Positions 18,177 through 27,531 are shown, counted from the stretch's first letter. The stretch is DNA of 64,000 nt from Burkholderia sp. L27(2015) (GCF_009765705.1 NZ_LMUX01000021.1:663518-727517); one strand, 5' to 3'. Notes: a model not told the origin generated them from the letters alone. Numbers and translations: made by a program.

Positions 18177-18193
18177 ATCAACCGCTTCAAGGT

Positions 18194-18643
18194 TTAAGAC
18201 TTGGGCGCCAGCATCGTGCCCCGACACTTCGATGCGCCGCACAGGCATAAATAGTCACGCTTGAGTGCCTTGGTATAACGCGCGTCGATGACCAGGCCGT
18301 AATCGTAGAAGAGTTCCTCGCCGGCTTTGATCGCTCGACGCGCCTTGATGAACACGCGGCCATCGATTTCCTCGGCTTCGCAGTTCGGCTTGCACGAGTG
18401 ATTGATCCAACGGGCGTTGTTGCCCTTGATCTTGCCGTCGATGACACCACCGCTATCGAGCGAAAAATAAAACGTGTGATTGGGGTGATCCGGATCGTGA
18501 GGATGGCGCCGCAACGCTTCATCCCAGGAGATGCGCTCACCCTTGTATTCGATCAGGCGTTCGTTAGCGGCCAGCGCGACGCTTGCGAACACCCCGCGCC
18601 CGTGCACTCCCGAGCGACGCACCACAATACGGGGCAAAGCCAT
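18194..18643 (-). CDS. SET-domain lysine methyltransferase
   Basis: 149 residues, almost entirely a SET domain. It shows GVHGRGVFA near the N-terminus, the cofactor and substrate motif WINHSCKPNCEAE, the catalytic GEELFYDYGL, and a post-SET-like cluster CLCGASKCRG that could hold zinc with the NHSC cysteine. It transfers methyl from S-adenosylmethionine to protein lysines; the bacterial target is unknown. The start at 18643 (MALPRIVVRRS) has GAGG upstream. Confidence 0.9.
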   Translation of the reverse strand: MALPRIVVRRSGVHGRGVFASVALAANERLIEYKGERISWDEALRRHPHDPDHPNHTFYFSLDSGGVIDGKIKGNNARWINHSCKPNCEAEEIDGRVFIKARRAIKAGEELFYDYGLVIDARYTKALKRDYLCLCGASKCRGTMLAPKS

Positions 18644-18788
18644 GCTTCGATACCTCATTGCTAAAGATGGACTGCAAGGCGGGCTGCAACCCGGTCCGGA
18701 CGACCCGTCGGGCGCAATCCGGCTGGCCCGCTCCCTTATAGTGGCAGGTCATTATTGCGTTGCCAAGATGGAGCGAAGCAGCCCGATA

Positions 18789-19901
18789 TCAGCGTTGCCC
18801 GAACTGAATGTCGCCAAACAGATGTTTGTATTGATGTGGATTGCAGCGCCAATATTGCTTGGGAGCACTGACTTGCGCGCCCAGCTCGGCCGCAGCATGC
18901 CACGGCCAGCGCGGATCGTACAGCATTGCGCGCGCCATGGCGACCATATCGGCTTGGCCACTTGCGACAATCTGCTCGGCCTGACGGGGTTCCGTGACCA
19001 AACCGACGGCGATCGTCGGCAGGCCTACCTCACGTTTGACGACTTCGGCGAACGGTAGTTGATAACCGGGGCCCAACGCGATTTTTTGCAGCGGCGACAC
19101 ACCGCCGCTCGACACGTCGATCCAGTCGCAGTTGCGGGTTTTAAGTTCCCGAGCAAACACCAGCGTCTGCGGCAGATCCCAGCCGCCCTCGACCCAGTCG
19201 GTCGCCGATACCCGTACGCCCACCGGTATGCCGTCGGGCACTACCGCACGCACTGCATCGAATACTTCGAGCGGAAAGCGCATCCGGTTTTCCAGCGAGC
19301 CGCCATAGGCGTCACTGCGCTGGTTCGCCAACGGCGAGAGGAATTGATGCAACAGATAACCGTGCGCCGCATGTAACTCGATCGCCTGGAAACCGAGACG
19401 AACCGCGCGCTTGGCTGACGCGACAAAAGCCGTCCTGATCCGTTCAAGACCGGCCTCGTCCAGCGCCAGCGGCGCCGACTCACCTTCTTTGTGCGGCACC
19501 GCCGAAGGCCCAACCGTTTGCCAACCACCTTGCGCCACGCTCACCAACTGGCCGCCTTCCCATGGCGCACCGCTCGATGCCTTGCGGCCCGCATGCGATA
19601 ACTGGATCGCAAGTGGAATGGGGCTATACCGTCGAATTGCCGTGACCACGCGTGCGATCGCTTGTTCGGTCGCATCCGACCACAAACCCAGATCGGCCGC
19701 GGTAATCATGCCTTCCGGTTCGACGGCCGTGGCCTCGACGCAAAGCAGGCCCGCTCCAGAAACCGCAAGCTGCCCGAGATGCATCATGTGCCAGTCGGTG
19801 GCTTGCCCCGCCTCGGCGGAATATTGGCACATCGGCGATACAACGAGCCGATTCGGCAGTGTCAGTTCGCGCAGCGAAAACGGAGAAAAAAGTATGCTCA
19901 T
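18789..19901 (-). CDS. Old Yellow Enzyme family NAD(P)H:flavin oxidoreductase (YqjM-like)
   Basis: 370-residue FMN-dependent TIM barrel. It has the YqjM-type start LFSPFSLRELTLPNRLVVSPM-C, the substrate-binding HAAHGYLLHQFLSP and the barrel-end motifs QYWRC. Such enzymes reduce activated alkenes, quinones and nitro compounds with NADPH. A MarR regulator lies 180 bases upstream on the same strand, consistent with induction by electrophiles or quinones. No clear Shine-Dalgarno sequence before the ATG. Confidence 0.92.
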   Translation of the reverse strand: MSILFSPFSLRELTLPNRLVVSPMCQYSAEAGQATDWHMMHLGQLAVSGAGLLCVEATAVEPEGMITAADLGLWSDATEQAIARVVTAIRRYSPIPLAIQLSHAGRKASSGAPWEGGQLVSVAQGGWQTVGPSAVPHKEGESAPLALDEAGLERIRTAFVASAKRAVRLGFQAIELHAAHGYLLHQFLSPLANQRSDAYGGSLENRMRFPLEVFDAVRAVVPDGIPVGVRVSATDWVEGGWDLPQTLVFARELKTRNCDWIDVSSGGVSPLQKIALGPGYQLPFAEVVKREVGLPTIAVGLVTEPRQAEQIVASGQADMVAMARAMLYDPRWPWHAAAELGAQVSAPKQYWRCNPHQYKHLFGDIQFGQR

Positions 19902-20082
19902 AAGAAGACGATTTCAGGCCTGACAAGAGTAAACAACGCAGCAAACCATGCCGAGCAGCGAGCTTCCCGCACGCGGCCTCGCACGCAATGTCTCGTACTG
20001 GCCCATACACGCACTCGCACGTATTCACCCGCACTTACACAGCGTGCACCCGTGAATACTCTCTCTGCCCTGAGCGCCGCAC

Positions 20083-20799
20083 TCAATTACCGGAAAAAAT
20101 CTTCCAGGCTTTGCGCTGCTGCAATGCATCGCCTTCGTCATAGAACGAACAATCCAGGCGCACCCCGGTATCGTCATATTGAATCTTGAGCAGGTTGCAA
20201 TGATGAACGGCCTGCTTGCGCGCGCTCGCACGACCCGGCTCAAAATGGCTGCAACTCAAGCACATGCGGTGCAGCGGGATGGTCTCTTTAAGCTCGAGGT
20301 CCCGAATCACTTTGACTAGCGAACGATATAGAGCCACCTGCTCGCCGCCGCTCAGAATATCGACAGCGCCCGAGAGAAAGCCCGGCCACTGCAGTGCCTT
20401 GCGTGCCGCGGTACGTCCTCGGCTTGTCAGTCGCACCGCGAGTGCACGGCCATCGTCCAGTGCTCGACGCTTTTCAACCAGCCCTTTGGTTTCCAACGTA
20501 CTCACCGCGTCGCTCGTGGTCGCTGCCGTCAACGCTGTTTCGCGTGCGATCTCGCCCAGGCGAAGCGATTCCTTGCGTTGCATCAGCAGCACCAGGATTT
20601 CTCCCTGAGTCGGCGTAAGCCCGACTTGTTCGGCCCAGTTCCAGGCCTCGCTGCGCATCGCGGTACTTAACCGTAACAGACTGTGGGTGATTCGACCGGT
20701 GGCCTGGTCGCCGTAAATGCCTTCGCTCATAGTAATCAGTCGGTAAGCGGCCGTTTGACGTGCCGCTGGATTATTCGAAGGAAGGTTTGCCGTGGGCAT
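20083..20799 (-). CDS. MarR-family regulator with C-terminal cysteine cluster
   Basis: 238 residues. The winged helix spans about 35-150 (LTPTQGEILVLLMQRKESLRLGEIA, with the wing DDGRALAVRLTSRG). It ends in an extension with MCLSCSHFEPG, then HHC and DCSF, four cysteines that could bind zinc or sense oxidants. GGAGG seven bases before the ATG at 20799 supports this start over Met24. It precedes the Old Yellow Enzyme gene and probably regulates it. Confidence 0.88.
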   Translation of the reverse strand: MPTANLPSNNPAARQTAAYRLITMSEGIYGDQATGRITHSLLRLSTAMRSEAWNWAEQVGLTPTQGEILVLLMQRKESLRLGEIARETALTAATTSDAVSTLETKGLVEKRRALDDGRALAVRLTSRGRTAARKALQWPGFLSGAVDILSGGEQVALYRSLVKVIRDLELKETIPLHRMCLSCSHFEPGRASARKQAVHHCNLLKIQYDDTGVRLDCSFYDEGDALQQRKAWKIFSGN

Positions 20800-20939
20800 T
20801 CAACCCCTCCACGCTTACTAGTATCTCAAACTTTGACGCTTCTCACTTGCTAAGCAATAAATACCATTTTGCGTTTACGCCTGCCACCATCAACCCTTTC
20901 TGGAAGATTACAAATAATCTCACGTTGTTGGCGCTTTGC

Positions 20940-21180
20940 TGTGCATAAGCTGTGGAAATTTCTTGTATGAGACCGGGAGCGAAAGTGGATAAGTTGTTCG
21001 ACTCGCACGCAAGTATAAAAGTTGTCCCTTCTTTGCGCACGTAATCATGCATGGGCCCACATGGTTATCCCGCAGCCAAGTTCTTGATAGAAATTAAAAA
21101 AATTCAGTTATCCACAGAAATTGGTGTGTGTTGTTAACGATTACTATCATTAAATAATGATTCTGTTAACACCATAAAGA
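20940..21180. other. Intergenic DnaA boxes beside AT-rich DNA
   Basis: The 20800-21552 gap has no convincing gene. It contains perfect TTATNCACA matches at 21108-21116 (plus) and 20940-20948 (minus), and a one-mismatch site at 20984-20992. Then comes an AT-rich block (21121-21180) with two GTTAAC sites flanking the palindrome ATCATT-AAAT-AATGAT. The rest (21181-21400) shows nothing recognisable. Confidence 0.6.
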
Positions 21181-21399
21181 CAAGAACGATCACCGGCGAG
21201 GCCACCGCTGAGAATCATGCGCCGCGGCCTCACCGTTGGCCGAAGGCCCAGCCACCGCCTTTCTGCGCAAACCTGCTTACAGGCCGCTGGCGGACCTCGA
21301 AGAGACCCCTCACCCCCGTGGGTTCAGATTAACGAACGCGCCTGCGCAAGGGGTCGTTTAATCGTCCAGCAGGCCAACAACCTCTGCCGAGCCCAGTCC

Positions 21400-21429
21400 A
21401 AAAACAAAAAAGCGAACCGAAATTCGCTT
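21400..21429 (-). terminator. Terminator after ybdK
   Basis: A 7-bp stem AAGCGAA/TTCGCTT (21410-21416 with 21423-21429) is followed on the minus strand by TTTTTGTTTTT. It lies about 120 bases past the ybdK stop at 21553. Confidence 0.85.
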
Positions 21430-21552
21430 GTCATCCTCAAGTCACCGATCGCCCCCTATGCGCTCCTCATGCGCTCGCTTATCGCGGGTGCGGGTCGGTG
21501 CGACGTATTGTCGCGTATCGTCGAGACGTCTCGCCATGTGCCCCGGCGTGCC

Positions 21553-22680
21553 CTAGGCTCGACCGCGCCATTGCAGACATTGCTGCCTGACCGCCTCGTT
21601 CAAAGAGTGGGAGTGTTCGCCTTCCTGAATTTGACGCAGCCAGGTTGCATCGTTGATCCCCGATCGCACCATAGAGCGAATTTCCTCGAGTGCGTCCTCC
21701 GACTTCAGTACAGCCGCATGCGGCGCGAGCAGGTCCAGCGTTTGGAGAATATCTTCCGCAATGGTCTTGCGCGCGCTGTTGTGCGCATTGGCATAGTGAC
21801 CTGCCAGGCCAAATCGGCAGGCCTCGAAGCGGTTGAACGTGTAGACCAGGTAATCGTCTTCCTCGGGCGTAACCGGCTTGTCGAGCAAGAGGTAGCGCGC
21901 CAGCGTCTGGATATAGGCTGCAATCGCGGCGGCTCGTTCGATGGACAAAGGTGTATCCATCACCCTGACTTCGATCGTGCCGAATTCGGGCTTGGGCCGA
22001 ATATCCCAATAGAAATCCTTCATGCCTTCGACAACACCCGTCGCAACCATCTTGGAAAAATACGCTTCAAAATCCTGCCAAGTCAGCACGAACGGCGCGC
22101 GCCCGGAAAGCGGGAACGCAAATACGGAGTTCAGCCTGGCTGAATGAAAACCGGTGTCCACGCCCTGAACGAACGGCGACGAAGCGGATAAAGCGATGAA
22201 GTGCGGGATGTAACGCGACATCGAATGCAGCAGGTATAGCGCTTGATCGGCGTTCGGACAGCCGATATGGACATGCTGGCCGAATACCGTGAACTGCTTG
22301 GCAAGGTAGCCGTATAGCTCCGACAGATACTGGAACCGCGGCGAATCGAAAATCTGCCGCTCGGTCCAGTGCTGAAAAGCATGAGTTCCCCCGCCGCATA
22401 AACCGACGTTGAGATGATCGGCCGCGTCGACGAGCACATCGCGGATCGTGCGTAGTTCGTCGAGCGCCTGCGCATGACTGGTGCAGATACCGGTCGCCAT
22501 CTCGATCATGCTTTCGGTAATTTCCGGCTTGATATCGCCAGGTACCTTCTTGTTGCCGACCAGTCGCATCAAATCCGACGCGGCGTTGGTCAAATCGTAA
22601 TCGTGGGTATTGACGATCTGAATTTCCAGTTCAACCCCAAAGGTGAACGATTCTGAATCGTGGAATGGACCCAATGACAT
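21553..22680 (-). CDS. ybdK: YbdK-type carboxylate-amine (glutamate-cysteine) ligase
   Basis: 375 residues of the GCS2 family: [12 protein letters not shown] near the start, QHVHIGCPN and the ATP/metal-site stretch [10 protein letters not shown]. Members ligate glutamate to cysteine in vitro at low rate; the in vivo role is unclear. GAGGAG eight bases upstream fixes the ATG at 22680. A separate gshA is encoded at 30410-32056, so this is not the only such ligase. Confidence 0.92.
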   Translation of the reverse strand: MSLGPFHDSESFTFGVELEIQIVNTHDYDLTNAASDLMRLVGNKKVPGDIKPEITESMIEMATGICTSHAQALDELRTIRDVLVDAADHLNVGLCGGGTHAFQHWTERQIFDSPRFQYLSELYGYLAKQFTVFGQHVHIGCPNADQALYLLHSMSRYIPHFIALSASSPFVQGVDTGFHSARLNSVFAFPLSGRAPFVLTWQDFEAYFSKMVATGVVEGMKDFYWDIRPKPEFGTIEVRVMDTPLSIERAAAIAAYIQTLARYLLLDKPVTPEEDDYLVYTFNRFEACRFGLAGHYANAHNSARKTIAEDILQTLDLLAPHAAVLKSEDALEEIRSMVRSGINDATWLRQIQEGEHSHSLNEAVRQQCLQWRGRA

Positions 22681-22824
22681 GCTGCAACTCCTCAAATATT
22701 TGTTCCAACCGCTATGCTCGACCCGTAAGGTCCGGCATTGATGATCGCCTTACTGTTCACATTTGCTGATCGCGTTCGCCGCTCGTGTTACTGCTGATGT
22801 CACGGCTCATTTTATTGCTTATGC

Positions 22825-24027
22825 TCATTGTTTCCGCTCCCCCACCCACGCCAAACAGCGATACACCAACAACGGCGCCCCAACTTGCAAAATCACAATG
22901 GCGCACATGATCACAGCACGCAGATCCGGATCGAAACCGGGGTACAGGGTGTACGTATCGTCGACTAACAGATAGGCCAGCGAAGACATCGGCGCGAGCG
23001 ACAAGCCCAATGCCGTCCCTTGTTTGAAGTCAATACCGCTGGGCTTCGCAAACGCCAATACGCCAGCGAGCTTGGCCACCAACCTGGCAGCGATAAGCAC
23101 CAGCGCAGCGAGTCCACCATATTCGATGAATTGCCAATGGAAGGTGGTGAGCGTCAGCACGAACAGAATCACGGTCAGCAAGCGCCCCGCCGTGCCGAAA
23201 TGCTCGGGCCACAACTGCGGACGGTCATCCATATTCTTGAACAGGATACCGGCGCCCAACATCACCAGGATGATCGATAGCTTGAATACCTGCGCAACCG
23301 CTACGGCCAGCAGAATGAGCCCCATCAATGCCACGAACGAATGCTCGTCCTGGATACTGAAGCGCCGATAAAACAAATTACAGCCGCGCGCCAGCAAATA
23401 AGCAAGGATCAACGATCCACCGATCAAGTACAGCGGCGCGAGTAGCGTCGCGAAAAAATCGCCGTAAAACGTCTGATGCAGCCAGCCGGAAATAAGCTTG
23501 GTCAAGATCACGGCCAGCATGCTGTTTAACGCAGTGAGCGTAAGCAGGCGCTGAGTCACTTGGCCTTCGGCTTTCAACTCGGTCTTGAGTTGAATCACCA
23601 TGGCCGGTGAAGTCGAGATGGCAATTGCTGCGATCACCATTGCAGTCAAGATCGGCAAACCGATCGCTCGCATGGCAACCAGTACGAGCACAAATGTCAG
23701 TAGCGCTTCCGCAAGACTGGTCACGATCAACCAGACGTTCTTGCGCATCCACTGCAAATTCAGGCGGCTGCCCAATTCAAACAGCAGCAAGCCGAGCGCA
23801 ACATCGAGTACGAGTCTGGCCTCTACGCTGAGGTTGGCATTAATGACATCGAACCCAGCAGATCCTGCCAACAAGCCAATCACGGCATAAGCGCTAATGC
23901 GTGGCAAACGCCACGCACGCCAGCAAATTTCGCTGAGCAAGCCCGCGGCAAGCAAGGCCAAACCGGCCCAAAAAATTGAATCAGGCACAAGTGGCCAATC
24001 CGGCAAAAATGAAAATGCCGATGTCAT
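22825..24027 (-). CDS. Cation:proton antiporter, CPA2 (Kef/Nha-type)
   Basis: 400 residues with about twelve hydrophobic segments and the Na+/H+ exchanger fold. It has an ISTSPAMVI stretch in the core and no cytosolic RCK/TrkA domain at the C-terminus, so it is the short form. GGAGGAA precedes the ATG. Ion specificity cannot be called. The 144 bases between its stop and the ybdK start contain loose repeats around gctgat/gctcat. Confidence 0.88.
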   Translation of the reverse strand: MTSAFSFLPDWPLVPDSIFWAGLALLAAGLLSEICWRAWRLPRISAYAVIGLLAGSAGFDVINANLSVEARLVLDVALGLLLFELGSRLNLQWMRKNVWLIVTSLAEALLTFVLVLVAMRAIGLPILTAMVIAAIAISTSPAMVIQLKTELKAEGQVTQRLLTLTALNSMLAVILTKLISGWLHQTFYGDFFATLLAPLYLIGGSLILAYLLARGCNLFYRRFSIQDEHSFVALMGLILLAVAVAQVFKLSIILVMLGAGILFKNMDDRPQLWPEHFGTAGRLLTVILFVLTLTTFHWQFIEYGGLAALVLIAARLVAKLAGVLAFAKPSGIDFKQGTALGLSLAPMSSLAYLLVDDTYTLYPGFDPDLRAVIMCAIVILQVGAPLLVYRCLAWVGERKQ

Positions 24028-24489
24028 GGGGCAAATTCCTCCAATTGTTTCAGTTGCGCCCGCTTCGCCTTGGCGACGAGCGCGATTGATAAGACGTGAC
24101 CCAAAGCATGACCCGATGCGTCGTCCGAACCGGAACCCGGTCTAGAACGATGACGCGTTGACGGCGGGCTCGCGTCGGCCCGATGCCGCTTCATGGAAAT
24201 TGATGGAATCGAAGCCGCGTGTAGCGTAGTCGTCCGGCAAAACTCGATTTTTCTACAAAAATGAGCAGATCTTGGAGATGTACTTCGCAGCACGAGAGGC
24301 TTGAGCGCCCTAGCCAGCCTGAAACCTCGACAGATTTCGCAGGTTTGCCGGTTCGGGAAGCGACATCATTGTGCCATAGCTTGTTCTGGACCCTACTCCA
24401 ACGCTCCCTGGAGCGGGGCTGCTTTACTCCTCTTGGTTTTTGATCGGTTTTGAAACGATGCGGCGCTGCAGTTAGCTCAGACAGTCGAG
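24028..24489. other. Intergenic region upstream of the antiporter gene
   Basis: No convincing coding sequence on either strand. A short palindrome CGCTC-CCTG-GAGCG near 24400 is the only local structure seen. Confidence 0.5.
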
Positions 24490-24741
24490 TTTCAGATTTG
24501 TTTTAAATCTTTTATATGTATACATCGTAGTAGTTAACAAGCAGGGACGATTTCTGTGGATAACTGTCTTATTCGTTGATAAATCATGTGCTTAACGGCC
24601 GCACAACCGCTCTGACAAAAGTTGCGTGGCGTCGGGGAGCGCGGGATAAGTTTTGAGGCGAGGGGCGGGCAAGCCAAGTTATCCAGAATCCGTCCACAGG
24701 CAATACAGAATTCGCAGCGGTGTTTGTCCACAGCTTATCAA
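24490..24741. other. DnaA-box cluster next to AT-rich DNA (origin-like or DnaA-titration site)
   Basis: A T/A-rich block (about 24490-24540) is followed by a perfect DnaA box on the minus strand (TGTGGATAA, 24555-24563). One-mismatch boxes follow at 24679-24687 (TTATCCAGA) and 24724-24732 (TTGTCCACA), with several two-mismatch sites between (near 24575, 24643 and 24735). No gene is present. It ends at the mnmC stop. Confidence 0.6.
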
Positions 24742-24746
24742 CGGGG

Positions 24747-26741
24747 TTAGGCTCGCAACGTCTGCCGTAATACCCGCAATAGAAAACGCGCCGGATCCAC
24801 GCCGTCGGCTAGCTTGCGATCGACTGGCCAGGGCTCGCCATCAAGTTGCGAAGCGATAAGTTCAGCGCCCAGCGCTGCCCACGTCAAACCCCTGGAGCCA
24901 TAGGCCGTCGCTGTGTATAAACCGGGGATGCGGGGTATATCCGCCAAATGAGCACCATTCAAGGTACTGGCGAGCGCCAAGGCCGCAGCCTCATCGGCAA
25001 CCGGTCCGATCACCGGCATGCGATCCGAGGTGACACAGCGCAAGCCTACTCGGCCGGCGAGTGTCGCCGAATCGAAATGGCTACGCGATGAGGGCACCAG
25101 ATGCGCAAGCCGATCGAGATTTTCGCGCTGGCTGGTCCACCGCACCTCAGGATCGGTATCGTCTAAATCGTAGCTGGCACCGGTCATCAGTGACCCGGAG
25201 TTCAAGCGCACTAAGTAGCCGTCGCCGATCAGCGGTATTTCGGGCGCTAGATGTGCGGCGTCGGATGAGAGCGGCAACACGGTAATTTGTCCGCGGATGG
25301 CGGTCAGCGGCAAATGTCTTGAGCCAAGCAGACGCTGCGCATCGACCGCGCTGGCCACGATCACCACCGAGGCATCGGCGATCGACGCGCCGTGCGCATC
25401 GATGACATGCCAGCGGTCGCCGCGCTTTTCAAGGCGCTGCGCCGCTTGACCGAAAAGACGCTTAAGCCGCACGCCGGCCGCATCAAGTTGAGCTTTACAC
25501 AAGGCTGCCGGATCCAGCCATCCGCCACGCGCAAACAACCATCCGCCAAAGGCTGGTGTCACGCCTATGTGTAAAGCGGCTTGTCTGCGGCTAACCAGCC
25601 TGACGTAGGAATCCGGCAATGCCAAGCGTTCGAGCGTCGCTTGCATCGCTGCAAACTCCTCCTCATTTTGCGCGGCAACGAATAGGCCGTCCGAATGCCA
25701 GTTAAACGACGCGCCGCAATCACGCAGATCGGACCAGCGACGCAATGCATACAAAAACCCCGCACGTGACAGGCGAGCCGCAAAGCTATCGTCTGACGTG
25801 ACGATAGGGTGAAACACACCCGCGGGATTGCCCGAAGCTTCTTGCGCCGCGCTCGCTTGTCGTTCAATCAGAGTGACTTGCCACCCGCGTGCGGCGAGTC
25901 GTTCGACCAACGCGCAGCCAGCAAGGCCGGCACCGATCACGATCGCGTCGCGCGCGGCGTGAGGGCAGATTTCAGAAAAAGGCGCAGGTGGCTCGTGGCG
26001 TCTGACTCGAAATCGTGGCGCGAAAGAGGCCACGATACGGCCGCTGTTGCCGTCATCGTTATCGTGGTCATCGTGCACCGCGGTTATTTCAAAACCGTAT
26101 TCACGCAGCCGTTTGCGTAACCCCGCGTGCATTGATGTAGCCACTAGCGTGGCATGCTGTGCTGCCAAGCGCGTTAAACCGCGTAATAGAAACGGGCCCT
26201 GTACGGTCTGCGCGTCGGCAGGTGAGTTGCTAATGAGTGGATCAACGAGCGAATCGACGAGCGAAGCGGAATTCGAGTTGGAAGTCGCATCGACATAAAA
26301 CGCGTCGGCACGCATCGCTAGGGTCGGCAATGTCGATAGCAGCTCGCCGAAAACCAACGTGAGCACGACGCGGCCTGCGGCGAACTCTAGCCGTTGTGTT
26401 CCCGATAACAGGGTGGGCCATTGCGCGCACAGATGTCGCGCGAGCTCTCGCACCAGCGGATCGAATGCAACTGCGGTCAGTGTTTGGTGCAATGCGGTGG
26501 CGTCCGGCGGACTCGCTTCGAGCACGACGAAATGCAGTCGCTCGCATCTCAGTGAATCGTTCTGCCAGGCTGCCCAGGTGGCCAGAAAATCGAGTCCAGT
26601 GCCAAAACCGGTTTGTAGAATCGCAAAACGATCGCGATGCTGCCAGCGTTCAGGCAAACCACTATCTCGTAAAAAAACCTGGTTGGACTGTTCGGGGTGG
26701 GTCACGAAATGGGTCGGTGGAGCGCGAAAGCCAGTGCGCAA
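24747..26741 (-). CDS. mnmC: MnmC-type bifunctional tRNA-modifying protein with damaged methyltransferase half
   Basis: 664 residues. The C-terminal FAD oxidoreductase domain looks intact (IVIGAGLAGCALVER at 267-281, GRVGLRCVTSDRMPVIGP, and the end GLYTATAYGSRGLTWAALG). It removes the carboxymethyl group of cmnm5s2U34 in tRNA. The N-terminal methyltransferase domain keeps LQTGFGTGLDFLATWAAW. After FYVD (151), however, the family's DGFAPAKNPxMW loop is replaced by a Ser/Asn/Asp-rich run (152-182), and the later GFGGKR loop by an Asp/His/Asn run (223-233). No ATG supports the N-terminus: the start given is a TTG, and the usual first 20-30 family residues are missing. Confidence 0.85.
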   Translation of the reverse strand: MRTGFRAPPTHFVTHPEQSNQVFLRDSGLPERWQHRDRFAILQTGFGTGLDFLATWAAWQNDSLRCERLHFVVLEASPPDATALHQTLTAVAFDPLVRELARHLCAQWPTLLSGTQRLEFAAGRVVLTLVFGELLSTLPTLAMRADAFYVDATSNSNSASLVDSLVDPLISNSPADAQTVQGPFLLRGLTRLAAQHATLVATSMHAGLRKRLREYGFEITAVHDDHDNDDGNSGRIVASFAPRFRVRRHEPPAPFSEICPHAARDAIVIGAGLAGCALVERLAARGWQVTLIERQASAAQEASGNPAGVFHPIVTSDDSFAARLSRAGFLYALRRWSDLRDCGASFNWHSDGLFVAAQNEEEFAAMQATLERLALPDSYVRLVSRRQAALHIGVTPAFGGWLFARGGWLDPAALCKAQLDAAGVRLKRLFGQAAQRLEKRGDRWHVIDAHGASIADASVVIVASAVDAQRLLGSRHLPLTAIRGQITVLPLSSDAAHLAPEIPLIGDGYLVRLNSGSLMTGASYDLDDTDPEVRWTSQRENLDRLAHLVPSSRSHFDSATLAGRVGLRCVTSDRMPVIGPVADEAAALALASTLNGAHLADIPRIPGLYTATAYGSRGLTWAALGAELIASQLDGEPWPVDRKLADGVDPARFLLRVLRQTLRA
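26241..26276. repeat. 12-bp tandem array inside mnmC
   Basis: Units at 26241 (atcaacgagcga), 26253 (atcgacgagcga) and a diverged one at 26265. They encode part of the Ser/Asp-rich run that replaces the methyltransferase catalytic loop of MnmC. Confidence 0.7.
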
Positions 26742-27036
26742 ATGGGGATGCGGGATGGCAAAGCCAGTGTGGGCAAGCGCCGCCTGGGTATCAATGCGTT
26801 GGCAAAAACCAACGTTAGAACGCGGTTAGAGGGGAATTCCCAGAACATAAAAGCGCTCTTTTTCGCAATTGCTGCCCAATTTTGGGTAAAACTGGCACAT
26901 TACGTGAAAACCCGCGTCAAATCTAAGCCCGGAGGTGGTTATCATAGCAAGCCTGCCGTGGTAACGTAGTGCAGTCGCGGTCAGTAACCGGTCTGCCTCT
27001 CGTTAAGCGACTTTTTTTGCGGCACTACGTAAATGC
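26742..27036. other. Intergenic region between mnmC and hup
   Basis: No gene recognised. On the minus strand the mnmC frame stays open to a TAA near 26830 without an ATG. On the plus strand the frame leading into hup is open from 26969 but lacks family similarity. Confidence 0.5.
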
Positions 27037-27064
27037 TCGACGGCACGGCCCGCATACGTATAAT
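27037..27064 (+). promoter_or_regulatory. Sigma-70-type promoter of hup
   Basis: Perfect -10 TATAAT (27059-27064) with -35 TCGACG (27037-27042, four of six) at 16 bases. It lies 49 bases before the hup ATG. Confidence 0.7.
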
Positions 27065-27112
27065 CGTGGCGGTTGTGCTGTTCGTATCAACCCAAACCGA
27101 GAAAGGAACCTC

Positions 27113-27394
27113 ATGAATAAACAGGAACTGATCGATGCCGTCGCCGCTCAGACTGGCGCGAGCAAAGCTAGCACCGGCGAAACGCTGGATACGCTGTTGG
27201 AAGTGGTCAAGAAAGCCGTTGCCAAAGGTGATGCAGTTCAATTGATCGGCTTTGGAAGTTTCGGTTCGGGCAAGCGCGCTGCGCGCACTGGCCGTAACCC
27301 GAAGACTGGCGAAGCAATCAAGATTGCTGCGGCAAAGACCGTCAAGTTCACTGCCGGCAAAGCGTTCAAAGACGCCGTCAACAACAAGAAGTGA
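27113..27394 (+). CDS. hup: HU-family DNA-binding protein
   Basis: 93 residues, the usual HU length: [18 protein letters not shown], the core [22 protein letters not shown] with the DNA-intercalating Pro arm, and [22 protein letters not shown] precedes the ATG. Nucleoid architectural protein expected to be abundant, in line with its strong promoter and terminator. Confidence 0.97.
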   Translation: MNKQELIDAVAAQTGASKASTGETLDTLLEVVKKAVAKGDAVQLIGFGSFGSGKRAARTGRNPKTGEAIKIAAAKTVKFTAGKAFKDAVNNKK

Positions 27395-27417
27395 GTTGAA
27401 CCCTCACGTTGTTGATG

Positions 27418-27440
27418 CCCGCCGCCGGCGGGTTTTTTTT
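27418..27440 (+). terminator. Terminator of hup
   Basis: Stem CCCGCC/GGCGGG (27418-27423 with 27427-27432) then eight Ts. A longer outer pairing CAACAAC...GTTGTTG spans the hup stop codon. Confidence 0.92.
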
Positions 27441-27531
27441 CGTCCGCGTTTTGTCGATGTACGGCAACGCCGCGCGGATAGAGGTGGGTAGGATAGGTTA
27501 AGGACGTTGTATTTTTAAGCGCTGGCACACG

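Noticed and set aside
21217-22143. 308-residue plus-strand open frame
   Set aside because: Mostly antisense to ybdK and runs over the ybdK terminator.
24261-24443. 60-residue plus-strand frame in the antiporter-mnmC gap
   Set aside because: No ribosome-binding site, no hydrophobic or domain pattern, not distinguishable from chance.
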